Origin: Crotophaga sulcirostris
Lineage: Eukaryota; Chordata; Aves; Cuculiformes; Crotophagidae
Assembly: GCA_013397455.1 (NCBI GenBank)
Contig: VYZB01000016.1
Coordinates: 3,361,153-3,425,152 of the forward strand
Direction of reading: 5' to 3'
Length of the DNA: 64,000 nt
Positions 62,001 to 64,000 of this stretch are shown one piece after another. The notes beneath the pieces are model-generated. The model searched no databases. It was not told the origin of the DNA and was given only the letters and a program-made list of their open reading frames with translations. The stretch's first letter is position 1; each line of letters opens with the position of its first letter. The translations under genes were made by a program, and so were the position numbers.

Positions 62001-63524
62001 CTGCAACCCAGATTTCCCTATTCCTTTTGTCTCCTATTAACTTCTGTGGCTGAGAAACAAAGGAGCTGTGCTTAGTCTGTGCCTCCATTAATGCCGTGTA
62101 GCCCAGCCAGCTCCTTTCAGAATGATGGAATTCTACTCCCATTCCTCTCCCAGGGGATATTAATTTGGAACTACATCCCTAGAATTTGTAGGGTCCTAAT
62201 TATCTTAAAGACTTGGGTGTTTTTCTGATTTGGTTAGCACTTGACAATCACCCAGCTGAAAAATTACAAAGTGGAGACAGACAGGACGCATACACAGACC
62301 TGGATTTTAGCCTTTGATAAGGTTAAAATGTGCAAACTTTAAATAAGATCCAAGAAGTAAAAGCAATCCATGTGCTACCATTGGGAGTAAGAGGCAACTC
62401 AACTGAAAAAAAAATCCACAAGTGTTTTTCTTAATTAGAGAGCAAATTTTCATGAACTGTGCCTACAACTCAATTCCTTATTTGAATTTTTGTTTTTTCA
62501 AATACATAAAAAAACCACAATTCCCTTGCACTCAAGGTCTTTAGCTTAGAAAAAATATAAAAGTGAATTACTGATATTAGCTTGACATTTTACAGTTATT
62601 TAGCTGAATCATCCCACCTGCTCACACCTAAGTCTAATTAATTAATAAGAACAGAGAATACTACTCAGTTATTGTTTACATAAAATGTTCAGAGCTGAAA
62701 GAAATTCATAGATATTTCTGAGTAATCAAGATTTTTTTTTACTATATAAAATCTCAAAAATGCTGGTAAATACTTGAATAACACATATCTGCATTTCCTC
62801 TGAAAAATGTGTCATTAAAATTAGTTTTGACATGTTACAAACCAAAATGGAAAATAAAAATAAAATTACATACACACAAGGAAATCACAAAGGTAAGTCA
62901 TTCCCTTTCAAAAGGATATCTTATTTTAATAGTATGATTTGTTTGAGTACAAGGAAAACTTTAAAATAGGAATGATGGTACTACTTCCTTTATTAAACTA
63001 TGGGGCAAACTGAGGTTAAGCATGGAAAATTGCTGTGTAAAGGTAGTAAATGAGAGGGCACTGAAGGGGTACAAGAAGCCTTTTGAGTGACATCACTTAG
63101 GAAACCTTGGCTATTCACGTAGCAGGACTTTCAGCTAAGTAGTTGTCTGCTATTCAGACATCCTCATCAAAGTTATTATTGTTACCTGGTTACAGTTATG
63201 TAGCAAAGTTGAAACAAAGTGTTGCTGTTGTTATTGTATCTTATTGCAAGAGGAGGGAGGAAAATATATTTCAGAAATTTATTTTGATTTCTATTTGGAG
63301 GGTTTTTTTCCTTTCTATTTTTAATTTTGTGTGTGTAACAAAATTAATTTTGATTTTAATTTTGGTTCAGGTTAGATTAATTTTTAACTAAATGTTTGGA
63401 ATTTTCAAACTGAATTATGCAGTTTTATGGGGACTGTAAACAGGGGCTCCTTTATGAGCACTACAGAGAATGACATCAATTAGTTTTCAGCATGTAGTAC
63501 TTGGACAGGCATCCAACTGTATGT
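59016..63524. other. AT-rich unique DNA, no gene seen
   Basis: No repeats or coding signals recognised. A more complex patch at about 61970-62330 is a candidate conserved noncoding element by appearance only. Near 63310-63385 the sequence is T-rich with repeated AATTTTG words. Confidence 0.6.
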
Positions 63525-63960
63525 TATCACAGTATCACAAGGTTGGAAGGGACCTCTGAGATCATCAAGTCCAACCTATAAGCCAACACTAACACCATCC
63601 CATCACCTAAACCATGGCACTAAGTGCCTCATCCAGTCTTCTCTTAAACACATCCAGGGTTGGCGACTCCACCACCTCCCTGGGCAGTGCATTCCAGTGG
63701 CCAATCACCCTTTCAGTGAAGAACTTCTTCCTAACATCAAGTCTAAACCTCCCCTGATGAAGCTTAAGTCCGTGCCCTCTAGTTCTGTCACTGGTCACCT
63801 GTGAGAGGAGACCAACGCCTGCTTGACTACAACCTCCTTTTAGGTAGTTGTAGAGAGCAATAAGGTCACCCCTGAACCTCCTCTTCTCCAGACTAAGCAG
63901 CCCCAGCTCCCTCAGTTGCTCCTCGTAGGGCTTGTGCTCCAGCCCCTTCACCATCTTTGT
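63525..63960 (-). mobile_element. CR1 LINE 3' end, GATACTGTGATAC-tail subfamily, intact C-terminal frame
   Basis: A minus-strand CR1 copy, 5'-truncated. It starts at 63960, where CR1 homology ends abruptly after CCATCTTTGT, and runs to the tail TATCACAGTATCAC at 63525. TATGT occurs on both sides, at 63520-63524 and 63961-63965, consistent with a 5-bp target-site duplication. It shares the tail type of the copy at 18138-18260, with 3 differences in 117 aligned bases. The preserved reading frame and low divergence make it one of the youngest insertions in the window. Confidence 0.95.
63607..63960 (-). pseudogene. CR1 ORF2 C-terminal fragment, uninterrupted
   Basis: 118 codons without a stop, ending in a TAG at 63607-63609. 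It carries the CR1 C-terminal landmarks [54 protein letters not shown] and [15 protein letters not shown]. The RT catalytic motifs lie upstream and are absent because of the 5' truncation. The frame stays open beyond 63960 to the window edge, but those residues come from flanking DNA and not from CR1, and no start codon of the original gene is present. Confidence 0.9.
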
Positions 63961-64000
63961 TATGTACCGTGGATTGACGAGTTTCGGTATAAGATGCACT
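63961..64000. other. Unique flank at the window edge
   Basis: Forty bases beyond the 5' end of the CR1 copy, starting with the putative target-site duplication TATGT. Too short to identify. Confidence 0.6.

Noticed and set aside
1..64000. Bacterial features such as operons, CRISPR arrays, riboswitches, attachment sites
   Set aside because: The sequence is vertebrate by its CR1 and mariner content and base composition; no regularly spaced repeats, tRNA or dense coding regions are present.

Overview
The window looks like a bird chromosome: AT-rich, gene-poor sequence with no recognisable protein-coding host gene. The bird assignment rests on repeated fragments of the LINE family CR1, most with the avian-type 3' tail built from ATTCTATG units, and a smaller set with a GATACTGTGATAC tail. 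The bird order cannot be told. Nothing prokaryotic or viral was recognised, and no rRNA, tRNA, CRISPR array or LTR retrovirus was seen. Most open frames are 60-110 codons, lack homology that I recognise, and fit chance frames in AT-rich DNA.

Layout. 1-4639: unique AT-rich DNA with one 24-bp tandem duplication. About 4640-5290: a very old, amniote-type CR1 relic on the minus strand. 5291-18137: unique DNA with an alternating purine-pyrimidine palindrome near 12034, a GC-richer patch at 12118-12480 and a GC-richer patch with splice-like edges at 16220-16532. 18138-18260: a short, young-looking CR1 3' end. 23545-24320: the 3' part of an Hsmar1-like mariner DNA transposon, minus strand. 26423-26870: a CR1 3' end, minus strand. 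26871-38689: nothing recognised. 38690-48302: a CR1-rich stretch with two RT-region fragments (38690-39310 and 39840-40760), a short 3' end (42501-42653), a second ancient CR1 relic (about 46080-46350) and an old minus-strand CR1 split by a plus-strand CR1. 48957-49011: an assembly gap of 55 Ns. 49012-63524: unique DNA with a doubtful hAT-like relic near 52000-52290 and the best exon-like segment of the window at 58850-59015. 63525-63960: a minus-strand CR1 with an uninterrupted ORF2 C-terminus.

The window contains no gene system. It reads as intergenic or long-intron DNA that records several ages of transposition: amniote-age CR1, mariner, avian CR1, nested CR1, and a late CR1 subfamily whose two copies here differ at 3 of 117 aligned positions by my count. 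I found no convincing undescribed biological system. The items most worth testing are the exon-like segment at 58850-59015, the nested CR1 pair with its 5-bp duplication, the mariner relic, and a few GC-richer unique patches that could be conserved noncoding elements.
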